From IMG/VR virus record IMGVR_UViG_3300031455_000003, positions 1-61,934 of that record: a stretch of DNA of 61,934 nucleotides. One strand, 5' to 3'. The first letter of the stretch is position 1. Every line of letters starts with the position of its first letter. Shown here in pieces: positions 47,415 through 55,750 of this stretch. The position numbers were made by a program, and so were the translations under genes. Source of the DNA: a virus. The notes below the pieces were generated by a model. It did no database searches. It saw only the letters and a list, made by a program, of their open reading frames with translations, and was not told the DNA's origin.

Positions 47415-47831
47415 TTGGCAACGTACGTGAAATACGAGCCCTTCGCACAGAAAATGTGGAACGGCGACCTCGATCTGTTCGGAACCGAGGACACGGTCAA
47501 GATTCTGATCGCGTCCGACGCGCCGGTTGTGGCAACCGATGACGAGGTCGCCGACGTAACGCAGGTCACCGGCACCGGCTACACGTCCGGGGGCGAGGAC
47601 ACGCAGAACAACTCCACGCGATCGGGCGGAACGGTCACCGGGACCGCGGTGGATGTCGTCTGGACCGGCGGCGCTGGCGGCTTCACTGCGGGGCGGTATC
47701 TGATCCAGTTCGATGACACTATTTCCGGAGATCCACTGCAAAACTATTGGGACTACGGGGCCAACTTTACTGTGGCTGTTGGTGAGACCTTTACAGTTGA
47801 CTACGGCGCGTCGGTCTATACTTTTACATGA
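47415..47831 (+). CDS. Structural protein, hypothetical (TTG start)
   Basis: A 138-residue beta-rich protein with AGGAG before its TTG. Sequence KMWNGDLDLFGTEDTVKILI recurs in phage virion proteins of unknown role. Probably a minor head or fiber component. Overlaps the next start. Confidence 0.6.
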   Translation: MATYVKYEPFAQKMWNGDLDLFGTEDTVKILIASDAPVVATDDEVADVTQVTGTGYTSGGEDTQNNSTRSGGTVTGTAVDVVWTGGAGGFTAGRYLIQFDDTISGDPLQNYWDYGANFTVAVGETFTVDYGASVYTFT

Positions 47832-48421
47832 TGGCGGAAGTTCTTGATGCTCGTCCCGCCTGGGTCGAAGAAACCCTCGCCCGCATCGGCTTCGTCCGCG
47901 AGGGCGTGACCTACTACAACGCCAAGACGCCGCAGGACTTCGAGGCGGTCCACTGGGACGAAACCCAGCGCCTCAATCAGCGCGTCGCCTGCAAGCGGAC
48001 CAAGGTCGCCAAGCTCGGCGCGGACGGGCTGCTCCGTTACAAGCCGTGGCTCGCCGATAACTGGATGGCTCAGAAATGGGTCGCCCAGCTCGAGCAGAAC
48101 CAGCTGCTCGCCTCGTGCTGCCGGCACCCGGAGAACCACGAGATCGGGGCGTTCTATTCCTCGGACGAGGATCAGGCCAAGGGCGTCCCGGACATCTACA
48201 TCTTCTTTTGCACCTGTGGTCGAATGCATCGCAAGTTCTGCGTCGGCGGCACCAAGGGCTTCAAGACCAACCACCTCGGCGAAGTCGAGCACGAGATGGT
48301 GCCGCTGGTCGACCCGGAAACCGGGCAGCCTGCTCTGAGCGAAGAGGGGGCGCCGGTCATGGTTTCGCGCCCCGTTCAGCTGCACGCTCCCCGCCCCATG
48401 TGGATGATCGACGGCAAGTGA
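47828..48421 (+). CDS. Hypothetical structural-region protein with Cys cluster
   Basis: A 197-residue protein. CCRHPENHEIGAFYS and FFCTCGRMHRKFC put five Cys and several His close together, a possible metal site. It stands between the small head protein and the beta-helix proteins. Family not recognised. Confidence 0.6.
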   Translation: MMAEVLDARPAWVEETLARIGFVREGVTYYNAKTPQDFEAVHWDETQRLNQRVACKRTKVAKLGADGLLRYKPWLADNWMAQKWVAQLEQNQLLASCCRHPENHEIGAFYSSDEDQAKGVPDIYIFFCTCGRMHRKFCVGGTKGFKTNHLGEVEHEMVPLVDPETGQPALSEEGAPVMVSRPVQLHAPRPMWMIDGK

Positions 48422-48422
48422 C

Positions 48423-49556
48423 ATGCCTCGCGCGCTAGGGATCAGGATCGGCGTCCCGGGGGCGGCCGAGGAAGCGCCGTCCTATACCTCCGGGCTCGCC
48501 TACGATCTGGAGTGGACGCAGAACACAGCGATCACGTCGATCAACCTGGCGACGTGCTTCAGCGGATCCACGGCGTCCTACAGCGTGGTTGAGGGCGCGC
48601 TGCCGAGTGGCGTCACGCTGTCGTCGGGGATCATCAGCGGCACGCCGACCGGCTTCCGGGGCCGGAACTGGATCACCATCCACGCGGAGAACGGCGCGGG
48701 CGAGGACGATCGCCGCTTCCTGCTCTCGGTGAAGCCGGATGAGGTGAGCGGTGCCTTCGGGACGCCCTACGCTACGATCTACGACCCGACGACGCTCGGC
48801 GTATCGACCATCAGCGCCCAGACCGTCGCGGATCTCAACGACGTCCTGATCCGCGACATGACGATTACGGGGCAGCTCCAGCTCCGCGGCGTTAACAACG
48901 CCTGCATCACCCGATGCGCGATCTCGCACTCGGCCGATGCGGACGGCCTGCGCCTTTCGCAAACCGGCTCCGGCTGCGACCAGATCGTCGCCTACGGCAA
49001 CAGCATAAACTCCAGCGGCCGGGACTCGATCGGCATCTCCGGGGATTGGCCGTTTCACGGTCCAGACCTGCACATTCTGAATAACTACATCTACAACTCT
49101 GGCAACAACGCCTCGCCCAAAGAGCACGGCATGTATATCATGACCATGTGCTATATCCACGGGAACATCGTCTATAACTCCGGCTACGGTAACGCGATCT
49201 CCACGCGCTCTTCGGCGGATATCCGGTGCAACTTCGTCTATACGGCAAACGACGCTGGCGTGAGCTACTACTGCGACCATCCGGAGTCAGACCCGAACAG
49301 CTGGATTTGCCGCGGCAACGTGGTGGTGAATGCCGGTCAGGACGGGATTTCCTACGACTTCCTGCTCCGCGACGTGCCGGACGCGAACAACCGGGTTTCG
49401 ACATTCGAGATCGTCGGTAACTGGGGCACGGCCGACGAGGGCCTCTACGAAGCGCAGACCGGCTACTCCGGCGCGAGCATCACGGCATCAGGCAATACAA
49501 CGCTGGCGAGCGATGCTGCTGGCCTGGCCATGTTCCCAGCGACGCCCTGGGTCTAA
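48423..49556 (+). CDS. Ig-like plus beta-helix fiber protein
   Basis: A 377-residue protein. Residues 20-105 resemble a putative Ig domain (GALPSGVTLSSGIISGTP). From about 120 a right-handed beta-helix follows (VLIRDMTITGQLQL, NSINSSGRDSIG, ILNNYIYNSGNN). Such proteins form trimeric spikes or enzymes acting on polysaccharides. It lies in the head-connector region, away from the tail-fiber genes. Confidence 0.7.
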   Translation: MPRALGIRIGVPGAAEEAPSYTSGLAYDLEWTQNTAITSINLATCFSGSTASYSVVEGALPSGVTLSSGIISGTPTGFRGRNWITIHAENGAGEDDRRFLLSVKPDEVSGAFGTPYATIYDPTTLGVSTISAQTVADLNDVLIRDMTITGQLQLRGVNNACITRCAISHSADADGLRLSQTGSGCDQIVAYGNSINSSGRDSIGISGDWPFHGPDLHILNNYIYNSGNNASPKEHGMYIMTMCYIHGNIVYNSGYGNAISTRSSADIRCNFVYTANDAGVSYYCDHPESDPNSWICRGNVVVNAGQDGISYDFLLRDVPDANNRVSTFEIVGNWGTADEGLYEAQTGYSGASITASGNTTLASDAAGLAMFPATPWV

Positions 49557-49576
49557 CCCCCACCTAGGAGACTATT

Positions 49577-49852
49577 TTGGCCCAGACCTTCAGCTTCCCC
49601 GTCGTCGGGGAGAACGAAACCGCGTTCATTTCGGGGACGTTGACCGTCACGCTCAAGGAGGCGGGGCCGACCTACATCCCGGTTCCCGGCCTGCCGGCGA
49701 CCACGATCACCAAGGGCGGCGCTCCGGTCGTGATCCCGGCCGCGCCGCACTTTAGCGGCGTCACGTCATGGTCGCTCGGTGCAGGCTCGCCGCCTTGGGC
49801 CAGCATCAACCCCGCAACCGGGAACGTCACCCTCACGCCACCGGCGGCCTGA
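49577..49852 (+). CDS. Ig-like domain, upstream half of a split fiber gene (TTG start)
   Basis: A 91-residue protein that ends in the middle of a putative Ig domain (SLGAGSPPWASINPATG, then NVTLTPPAA-stop). The missing strands are encoded by the next frame. The neighbouring gene 48423 has an uninterrupted version of this layout. The split may be a frameshift mutation, an assembly error or a recoding signal. Confidence 0.6.
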   Translation: MAQTFSFPVVGENETAFISGTLTVTLKEAGPTYIPVPGLPATTITKGGAPVVIPAAPHFSGVTSWSLGAGSPPWASINPATGNVTLTPPAA

Positions 49853-50712
49853 TGCCGCTGGTTACCGTCGTCGGCACGAACGAGAGTGGCTCGGTCTCCG
49901 CGTCGTTCAATGTGACGGTGAACGAGCCGTCCGGCCCCAACCCGGCCGACTACGGCCAGGTAATCGCCAACCAGAGCTTCCCGAGCGGCCTCTCGCTCGA
50001 TGGCGTGACCAATCGGGCCTACGTCAACTGCACCTTCGGCAGCATGGTGCAGTTGCGAAACTGCCACCACCTGCTGTTTCTCGGCGGAACCCGGATCGGC
50101 GGGGCAGAGCGGGGCTTCAAGATCCGCGAGACCGGCTCGCCGTGCAGCGATGTCATCTTCAGCGGCATCACGATCCGGGATATTCAGGGCGACGGCTTCC
50201 TGATCTCCAACCAGAGCGGGCCGCACACCGGCGTTCAGATCATGGATTGCCGGCTCGACAACATCGGGATCGCCCCGGCCGCCGTTGGATCGGGTCTGGT
50301 GCACGGCATCTACTCGTGGACGGAGGTCTACTTCGCCCGGAACAGGGTCACCCGCTGCGTCGGCGGCAACGGCGTTTCGCTCCGGGGCGGCGGCGTGGTC
50401 GAGGGGAACTGGATCGCGGACTGCCAGAAGGGCGGGATCACCTATTTCGGCGACCACCCGGCCGGGCCGTCGAACCGCTACGTGATCCGCGGCAACGCGG
50501 TGACTGTGCCGAACCCCGGCGGTGGATATGCCGACATCACTCTGCTGACCCCGCCGACCGCGTCCTACCGGGTCGGCAACTTCGAGATCCGCGACAACGT
50601 CATCACGCGGCCGGTGATGATCGGCTCGGGCTACGGCGGCGCGGTGATCACGCAGAGCAACAACCAGATCCGCACCGACGCGCAGGTGAGGGCGCTGTTC
50701 CCAGCGGGGTAG
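49852..50712 (+). CDS. Beta-helix fiber protein, downstream half of a split gene
   Basis: A 286-residue protein from the ATG at 49852, which overlaps the preceding stop (TGATG). The first residues (VVGTNESGSVSASFNVTV) complete the Ig-like domain begun upstream; then a beta-helix follows (VIFSGITIRDIQG, EGNWIADCQKGG, IRDNVITRPV). It could be translated alone by coupling, or joined to the upstream half. Confidence 0.65.
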   Translation: MPLVTVVGTNESGSVSASFNVTVNEPSGPNPADYGQVIANQSFPSGLSLDGVTNRAYVNCTFGSMVQLRNCHHLLFLGGTRIGGAERGFKIRETGSPCSDVIFSGITIRDIQGDGFLISNQSGPHTGVQIMDCRLDNIGIAPAAVGSGLVHGIYSWTEVYFARNRVTRCVGGNGVSLRGGGVVEGNWIADCQKGGITYFGDHPAGPSNRYVIRGNAVTVPNPGGGYADITLLTPPTASYRVGNFEIRDNVITRPVMIGSGYGGAVITQSNNQIRTDAQVRALFPAG

Positions 50713-50715
50713 CCC

Positions 50716-52926
50716 ATGGCTTTCGTCAGCGGCAGCTATCCCTACCTGAACCTTTCCGGGAATAGCGTAGCCAACGTTCCGATCGGCACGGCCTCGGCTG
50801 GTCGACTGGTTGTCGTTTCGATCATCTACACCGGCACGTTGGGGGCCGCGGGAACGATCGGCGGCGTCACCGCGGCCCGGATCAACACCGGGTCTCGCGT
50901 GCTAATGTGGGCGAACGTCCCGACTGGCACGACGGCGACGGTCGACTTGCCCAGCGTGACGCAGATCGGCGTTGCGGGCGTCTGGGAGTTTACCGGGCTG
51001 CTGGCGACAGCCTTCGATACCGCGAGCGGCACCACTACCACGTCGACCACGATCGACGTTGCTCAGGGTGGCGCGGTCGTCGCGCACTCATGGACATCGA
51101 GCGGAGGCGGAACCACCACCTGGGCCGGCGCGGCCGAGGACACAGACAGCCTGCTGGGGACGATCAACGTCCGCATGTCGGGCGCGAGCTCCACCGGCAT
51201 GTCGGCCGAGACCGGTCGCACGATCTCGTCGTCTCACAACACCGTCTCCCTGCTGGCGGTGTCTTTCGAGCCCGTAACCGCCTACACGGTTGCGGCGGAT
51301 GCCGGGTCCTATGCGGTGGCGGGTCAGACCGCCTCGCTCGAGTTCGGTTACGAGGTTGAAGCCGCCACCGGTGCCTATGCGGTAACCGGGCAGAGCGCGA
51401 CGCTAGCGCGGGCGCTGCCGATGGTGGCGGCGGCCGGTTCCTACGTTGCCACCGGACAAGCGGCCGATCTGGAGCACGGCTGGGAGGTTGACGCCGCTGC
51501 CGGGTCGTACGGCCTCTCGGGGGCGGCGGTCGACCTGGAGCACGGTTGGGCCATTGCTGCGGCAACGGGGGCCTACGCAGTCACCGGCGCTGATGCGACG
51601 CTGACCTACACGCCGATCACCGGCTACACGATCAGCGCCGATGCGTCGTCCTACGCCGTTACCGGCGTCGCCGCGGCGCTGGAGTTCGGCTTCGCCGTCG
51701 ATGCGGACGCAGGTAGCTACGCCCTGTCCGGGTCGGACGCGAGCCTGGAGCACGGCCGCGAGGTCGTGGCCGACGCCTCGGCCTATGAGCACCTCGGCGG
51801 GGCTTCGACTTCGTTCGAGCTGATCGGGTATCAGGTCGGCGCGGACACCGGTTCCTACGCTGTCACCGGCACGGCCGCGTCGCTGGAATTTGGCTACGCC
51901 GTTGACGCGGACGCCGCCGCCTACGCGGTCAGCGGTCAGTCCGCCGACTTGGAGTTTGGTCGGGAAGTCGCCGCAGACGCCGGGTCCTACGCTGTCGCGG
52001 GTTCGAGCGTGGGCCTGTCGCGCGGGCTGCCGATCTCCGCAGGGGCGGGCTCCTACGGTGTCGCCGGGCAGACTGCGGACCTTGAACTTGGCCGTGAGGT
52101 TGCGGCCGAGGCAGGCTCCTATGCCGCGACAGGCTCGGCGGTCGATCTTGAGTTCGGCTTCGCGATCGACGCGGATGCTGGTAGCTATGCGACCACTGGT
52201 CAGGCCGCCGATCTGGAGCATGGCTGGGCGGTCGACGCAGACGCCGGCTCCTACGGCATCACTGGCAGCGATGCCGCTTTGGAGCGAACGTATCTGCTCG
52301 ACGCCGCAGAGGGCTCCTACGGCGTCTCTGGCGTCGATACTGCGCTCACCTACGAGCCCATCGGCGCTTACGTCATCGGCGCTGACGCGGGCTCCTACGC
52401 GCTCGCGGGGGCCGATGCGGCGCTTGAGTTCGGTTACGCGGTCGATGCCGATGGCACGGCCTACGGGATCGCCGGGCAGGATGCCTCGCTTGAGTTCGGT
52501 TTCGCGGTAGACGCGGACGCTGGCGGCTACGGTGTTTCGGGCGCGGCGGCCTCGCTCTACCACGTCCGCGTGATCGATGCTTCGGTCGGGGCGTACCTGA
52601 CCACCGGCTCCGATGTCGGTCTCGCGCAGGCCAGAGCGCTCGCGGCGATCGAGGCGGAATACCTCGTTGCCGGTTCCGATGCCGGTCTTGAAGTCGGCTA
52701 CATGGTCGACGCGGAGGCCGGTTCCTACGGCATATCCGGCGCTGACGTTGAACTGTTCTACGGGCTCACGATCGGCGCAGCGCCCGGCTCCTACGGCGTC
52801 ACCGGCGCTGATGTTGATCTCACCTACCGTGCTCTAAGGCGGCCGACCGGTCGAGGCGTCCTGCGCCCCGCCAGCATCTCAACTCAATCGCGCCCCGCGG
52901 CGCTGTCTACACACAGGAGGCCCTAG
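50716..52926 (+). CDS. Repeat fiber protein with 23 tandem 22-residue units
   Basis: A 736-residue protein. Residues 1-189 are a beta domain (SAGRLVVVSIIYTGTLGAAG). Residues 190-704 are 23 tandem copies of a unit whose core reads AGSYxVTGxxAxLEFG; most are exactly 22 residues, and three carry 2-4 extra. The alternating beta pattern with conserved Gly, Tyr and Leu suggests a repetitive beta fold forming an extended shaft. The last 30 residues are basic. Its stop overlaps the antitoxin stop at CTAG. Confidence 0.7.
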   Translation: MAFVSGSYPYLNLSGNSVANVPIGTASAGRLVVVSIIYTGTLGAAGTIGGVTAARINTGSRVLMWANVPTGTTATVDLPSVTQIGVAGVWEFTGLLATAFDTASGTTTTSTTIDVAQGGAVVAHSWTSSGGGTTTWAGAAEDTDSLLGTINVRMSGASSTGMSAETGRTISSSHNTVSLLAVSFEPVTAYTVAADAGSYAVAGQTASLEFGYEVEAATGAYAVTGQSATLARALPMVAAAGSYVATGQAADLEHGWEVDAAAGSYGLSGAAVDLEHGWAIAAATGAYAVTGADATLTYTPITGYTISADASSYAVTGVAAALEFGFAVDADAGSYALSGSDASLEHGREVVADASAYEHLGGASTSFELIGYQVGADTGSYAVTGTAASLEFGYAVDADAAAYAVSGQSADLEFGREVAADAGSYAVAGSSVGLSRGLPISAGAGSYGVAGQTADLELGREVAAEAGSYAATGSAVDLEFGFAIDADAGSYATTGQAADLEHGWAVDADAGSYGITGSDAALERTYLLDAAEGSYGVSGVDTALTYEPIGAYVIGADAGSYALAGADAALEFGYAVDADGTAYGIAGQDASLEFGFAVDADAGGYGVSGAAASLYHVRVIDASVGAYLTTGSDVGLAQARALAAIEAEYLVAGSDAGLEVGYMVDAEAGSYGISGADVELFYGLTIGAAPGSYGVTGADVDLTYRALRRPTGRGVLRPASISTQSRPAALSTHRRP
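51283..52827 (+). repeat. 23 x about 66-base coding repeat
   Basis: The DNA of the tandem units. Copies are clearly related at protein level but diverged in DNA, so the array is old and under selection for protein pattern. Confidence 0.85.
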
Positions 52927-53189
52927 GCCGCCCGCATCTCGATCGTCTTCCCCGCCGCGGCGAGGATGTTGATCAGCTTGTCGACGGAGAACAGGTCAAC
53001 CTTCCCGCGCAGAAGGTCGGAGATACGGGGCTGGGTCAGCCCGAGACGGCGCGCCGCTTCCGCCTGGGACCAGGCGCTCTCGCGGATAACGCGCTCGATC
53101 TCGCGCATCAGCTGAGCCCGAACCTTCATGTTCTCTGCCTCGGCGGGGGTATCCTCGATCGCGTCCCAGACGCTCTCGAACTCTTTCAT
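52923..53189 (-). CDS. HigA-like antitoxin (HTH XRE)
   Basis: An 88-residue protein from the ATG at 53189, whose ribosome site AGGAGG lies in the end of the toxin gene. Residues 35-65 (WSQAEAARRLGLTQPRIS) are an XRE helix-turn-helix. It would bind the toxin and repress their shared promoter. Toxin-first order is that of HigBA. Confidence 0.85.
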   Translation of the reverse strand: MKEFESVWDAIEDTPAEAENMKVRAQLMREIERVIRESAWSQAEAARRLGLTQPRISDLLRGKVDLFSVDKLINILAAAGKTIEMRAA

Positions 53190-53191
53190 GT

Positions 53192-53515
53192 TCAGCCTCC
53201 TTTCAGGTCGCGGAACCGTTTGGCCGCCAAAGCCTTGTCGGCCTTGCTCGTCTTCCCTGTCTTCTTCTGGAAGCAATGCAGCACATAGACGGCGTCGGCG
53301 ATCGTCGCAGTGTAGATGACCCGAAACGCCCCCGCCTCATCCCGGACGCGGATTTCGCGGACGCCCCGCCCGATCGACTGCATCGGCTTCCAGTCCGATG
53401 GGTCCTCGCCGTTCTGCACCTTGTCGATCTGATAGCCGGCTTCGCGCCTCGCGGCCTGCGGGAAGGCCCGAAGGTCTTCGAGAGCGCTACCGCAGAACCT
53501 GACCATCTTGCTCAT
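53192..53515 (-). CDS. HigB/RelE-like toxin
   Basis: A 107-residue protein: MVRFCGSALEDLRAFPQAAR, VREIRVRDEAGAFRVIYTA and AVYVLHCFQKKTGKT match the Gp49-like branch of HigB/RelE mRNA interferases. It would cut mRNA on the ribosome unless neutralised. The pair is reversed within the late structural operon and ends at the stop of the gene before. Confidence 0.85.
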   Translation of the reverse strand: MSKMVRFCGSALEDLRAFPQAARREAGYQIDKVQNGEDPSDWKPMQSIGRGVREIRVRDEAGAFRVIYTATIADAVYVLHCFQKKTGKTSKADKALAAKRFRDLKGG

Positions 53516-53521
53516 AGGATG

Positions 53522-53550
53522 GTTATACAGAATTACGCATAAGATGGCAA
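53522..53550 (-). promoter_or_regulatory. Toxin-antitoxin promoter with overlapping operator
   Basis: Minus strand TTGCCA (53550-53545), 17-base spacer, TATAAC (53527-53522). The -10 ends 7 bases before the toxin ATG, so the mRNA would be leaderless. Inside lies the imperfect palindrome TTATnCnnAATTnnGnATAA (53523-53542), a likely antitoxin operator. Confidence 0.75.
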
Positions 53551-53562
53551 GAGGAAACTGTA

Positions 53563-53976
53563 ATGAGCGACATCTCAATCACCGCAGCGAACGTCATTGC
53601 GGGCGCGAACTCCATCCGTGAGGCCGGCATCGCTGGCGCGACGATCACGGCGGGTCAGGTGGTCTACAAGGACGATACGACGCGCAAGTTCCTGTTGGCG
53701 GACGCTGACGGTGCGGTTGCGTTGCGGACGCCCTACGGCATCGCCCTTAACGGCGCGGCGCTCAACCAGCCGCTCGGGGTGCTCCGGGCCGGCGAGATCA
53801 CCATTGGCGCGACCGTGACGGCTGGCGTCGCCTACTACCTGAGCGACGACCCCGGCGGCATCTGCCCGCTCGCGGATGTGAGCGGCGGGGACTACATCGT
53901 GCAGATCGGCCTCGCCAAGAGCGCCACCGTCATCGTCGTGGACTTCCAGATCACTGGCGTCGCGACGGGGGCCTGA
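53563..53976 (+). CDS. Putative virion protein
   Basis: A 137-residue beta-rich protein with AAGAGGA before its start. Sequence GVAYYLSDDPGGICPLAD is frequent in small phage decoration-type proteins that follow capsid genes. First rightward gene after the toxin-antitoxin insertion. Confidence 0.6.
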   Translation: MSDISITAANVIAGANSIREAGIAGATITAGQVVYKDDTTRKFLLADADGAVALRTPYGIALNGAALNQPLGVLRAGEITIGATVTAGVAYYLSDDPGGICPLADVSGGDYIVQIGLAKSATVIVVDFQITGVATGA

Positions 53977-54143
53977 TGGCTTGTGAGGGCTGCAAGGCGC
54001 GCCGCCGCTACATCGTCAACGCCCTGGGCCGGCTGGTTCCCTACCTGAAGGACGACAGCGATGGCGACGATCGAAGCGGGAAAGCTGAAGCACCGGATCG
54101 CGCTGGAGCGCCGGCAGGAGATCAACCCCGACGCCCCGAATGA
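53976..54143 (+). CDS. Small CxxC protein
   Basis: A 55-residue protein beginning MACEGCKARRRYIVN with one CxxC pair. It overlaps the stop before it (TGATG) and the start of the head closure gene by 83 bases. Such short Cys proteins often lie before head-closure genes in alphaproteobacterial phages. Confidence 0.5.
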   Translation: MACEGCKARRRYIVNALGRLVPYLKDDSDGDDRSGKAEAPDRAGAPAGDQPRRPE

Positions 54144-54417
54144 CTACGGCAACACCGTGGCCGATTGGGTTTCCGAGGGTGAGGTCGCGGCGCAGTTCAT
54201 TGCGCTTCGCGGCGGCGAAGCCGTCATCGCGGGGCGGCTTCAGGGTCGCCAGCCGGTGGTCATCCGGGTTCGGGCCTCTGCGCTCACGCGGTCGGTCTCG
54301 TCGGACTGGCGCGTAACGGACGTGCGGAGCGGCGTTTCCTACGCGGTGCGGACCGTGACGGAGACCGAGGATCGGGCGGCGGTCGAGATACTGGCAGAGA
54401 GCGGAGTGGCGGCGTGA
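54061..54417 (+). CDS. Head closure protein (SPP1 gp16-like)
   Basis: A 118-residue protein. AGKLKHRIALERRQEINPD and the final SSDWRVTDVRSGVSYAV fit the head-tail adaptor family that seals the filled head. Confidence 0.8.
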   Translation: MATIEAGKLKHRIALERRQEINPDAPNDYGNTVADWVSEGEVAAQFIALRGGEAVIAGRLQGRQPVVIRVRASALTRSVSSDWRVTDVRSGVSYAVRTVTETEDRAAVEILAESGVAA

Positions 54418-54866
54418 CCGCAACGGCTAACATCGCCAACGCGGACCGCCTGCTGAGGAAGCTGCGCAAGCTGCCCGATGCGGCACGCCAGCAGATCAGG
54501 GCCGCAATGGCGGAGCAAGCCGAAGAGATCGTGGAGATGATGCGTCGACTGGCTCCGGCGCACATCAAGCCGACGCTGGGCTGGAAGTGGGGCGGCAGAG
54601 CACCGAAAGGTTCGATGTCGATCGGGCGGGTCCAGGTGCCTACAGGCGATACAGCGATGACGCTGACGATTTACGCCACCGAATGGACATCGCGCTGGTT
54701 CGAGTTCGGCACCGCCGAGCGGTTCCACAAGAGCGGTAAAAGCGTGGGCGCGATCACCCCGCACCCGTTCTTCTTTCCTTCATGGCGGGCTGGACGGAAA
54801 GGCGCAAAAGCGAAGATGCGCACGGCGATCCGAAAGGCCGCCCGAGACGTGGCGCGTAGCGGATGA
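54414..54866 (+). CDS. HK97 gp10-like tail-connector protein
   Basis: A 150-residue protein. LLRKLRKLPDAARQQIRAAM and WFEFGTAERFHKSGKS are typical of HK97 gp10-like proteins acting at the head-tail joint. Coupled on both sides by 4-base overlaps. Confidence 0.85.
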   Translation: MTATANIANADRLLRKLRKLPDAARQQIRAAMAEQAEEIVEMMRRLAPAHIKPTLGWKWGGRAPKGSMSIGRVQVPTGDTAMTLTIYATEWTSRWFEFGTAERFHKSGKSVGAITPHPFFFPSWRAGRKGAKAKMRTAIRKAARDVARSG

Positions 54867-55285
54867 GCCCGGCCCTTGAGCTTCAAGGCCTCATCGTCCC
54901 GCGCCTCAAGGCGGACGCAACACTGGCCGCGATCATCGGAGCGCGTGTGTTCGACCATGTCCCGCGCAGCGCCACCACTGGCGCGGTGACGGCGGAATAT
55001 CCCTTCGTTGGGATGGGATATTGGAGCGAGACGCAAGATGACGCGGACTGCATCGAAGGCGGCGAGATCTTCGGCCGCATCGAGTGCTGGTCGCGCAGCG
55101 TCGGCAAGCGCGAGGCGCTGCAGCTCGCCGAGGCGGTGCGGGCCTCGCTGCACAATGCCGACCTGACGTTGTCGGAAAACGCCCTGGTTCTGATCGAGTG
55201 GGTCCGGACCGACGTGAACATGGATCCGGACGGCCTTACCGCCCACGCCACGGTTGAAATCCGGGCGCTCGTAGAGCGGCCCTAA
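54863..55285 (+). CDS. Tail terminator-like protein (DUF3168)
   Basis: A 140-residue protein. LELQGLIVPRLKADATLAAI, VFDHVPRSATTG and IECWSRSVGKREALQLAEAV fit DUF3168, the tail completion/terminator family that caps the tube. Confidence 0.85.
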   Translation: MSPALELQGLIVPRLKADATLAAIIGARVFDHVPRSATTGAVTAEYPFVGMGYWSETQDDADCIEGGEIFGRIECWSRSVGKREALQLAEAVRASLHNADLTLSENALVLIEWVRTDVNMDPDGLTAHATVEIRALVERP

Positions 55286-55306
55286 ACCTCGCCATAGGAG
55301 ACAAGC

Positions 55307-55750
55307 ATGGCACAGCCGACCACCGCCCGGCCGGGCAAGATGCGCATCCTCCTTGGGAATGGAGGCGGCCCAGAGGTCTTTTCCGCTCCCTGCGGCATGA
55401 CGACCAAGGGCCTGACGATCACCAAGAACCTGTCCGAGGTCAGCATTCCCGATTGCGACGACCCCGACGCCGCCTTCTGGCAGGCGCGCGACGTCGAGAG
55501 CCTGTCGGCGGCGATCAGCGGCGAAGGCGTGCTCGCGGCCGAGAGCGAGGACGAGTGGAATGCCGCAGCGTTCAGCACGGACGCAATCAACGTCAAGGTG
55601 GAGATCGAGTTCTCCACCGGCACGCGGACCTATACCGGCGCGTTCCACATCGACAGCTTCGCCGTGTCTGCCCAGCAGGGCCAGCGCGTCAGCGCCAACA
55701 TCTCGATGCAGAGCGACGGGATCCTGTCCTCGGCTTGGGTCGCCGCGTGA
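55307..55750 (+). CDS. Major tail tube protein
   Basis: A 147-residue protein with GCCATAGGAGAC before it. Sequence LSEVSIPDCDDPDAAFWQAR and VEIEFSTGTRTYTGAFHI fits the GTA/phage tail tube family. Stacked hexamers would make the flexible tail. Confidence 0.85.
   Translation: MAQPTTARPGKMRILLGNGGGPEVFSAPCGMTTKGLTITKNLSEVSIPDCDDPDAAFWQARDVESLSAAISGEGVLAAESEDEWNAAAFSTDAINVKVEIEFSTGTRTYTGAFHIDSFAVSAQQGQRVSANISMQSDGILSSAWVAA

Noticed and set aside
51283-52827. CRISPR-like array
   Set aside because: The regular 66-base spacing is an in-frame protein repeat; there are no identical repeats separated by unique spacers.
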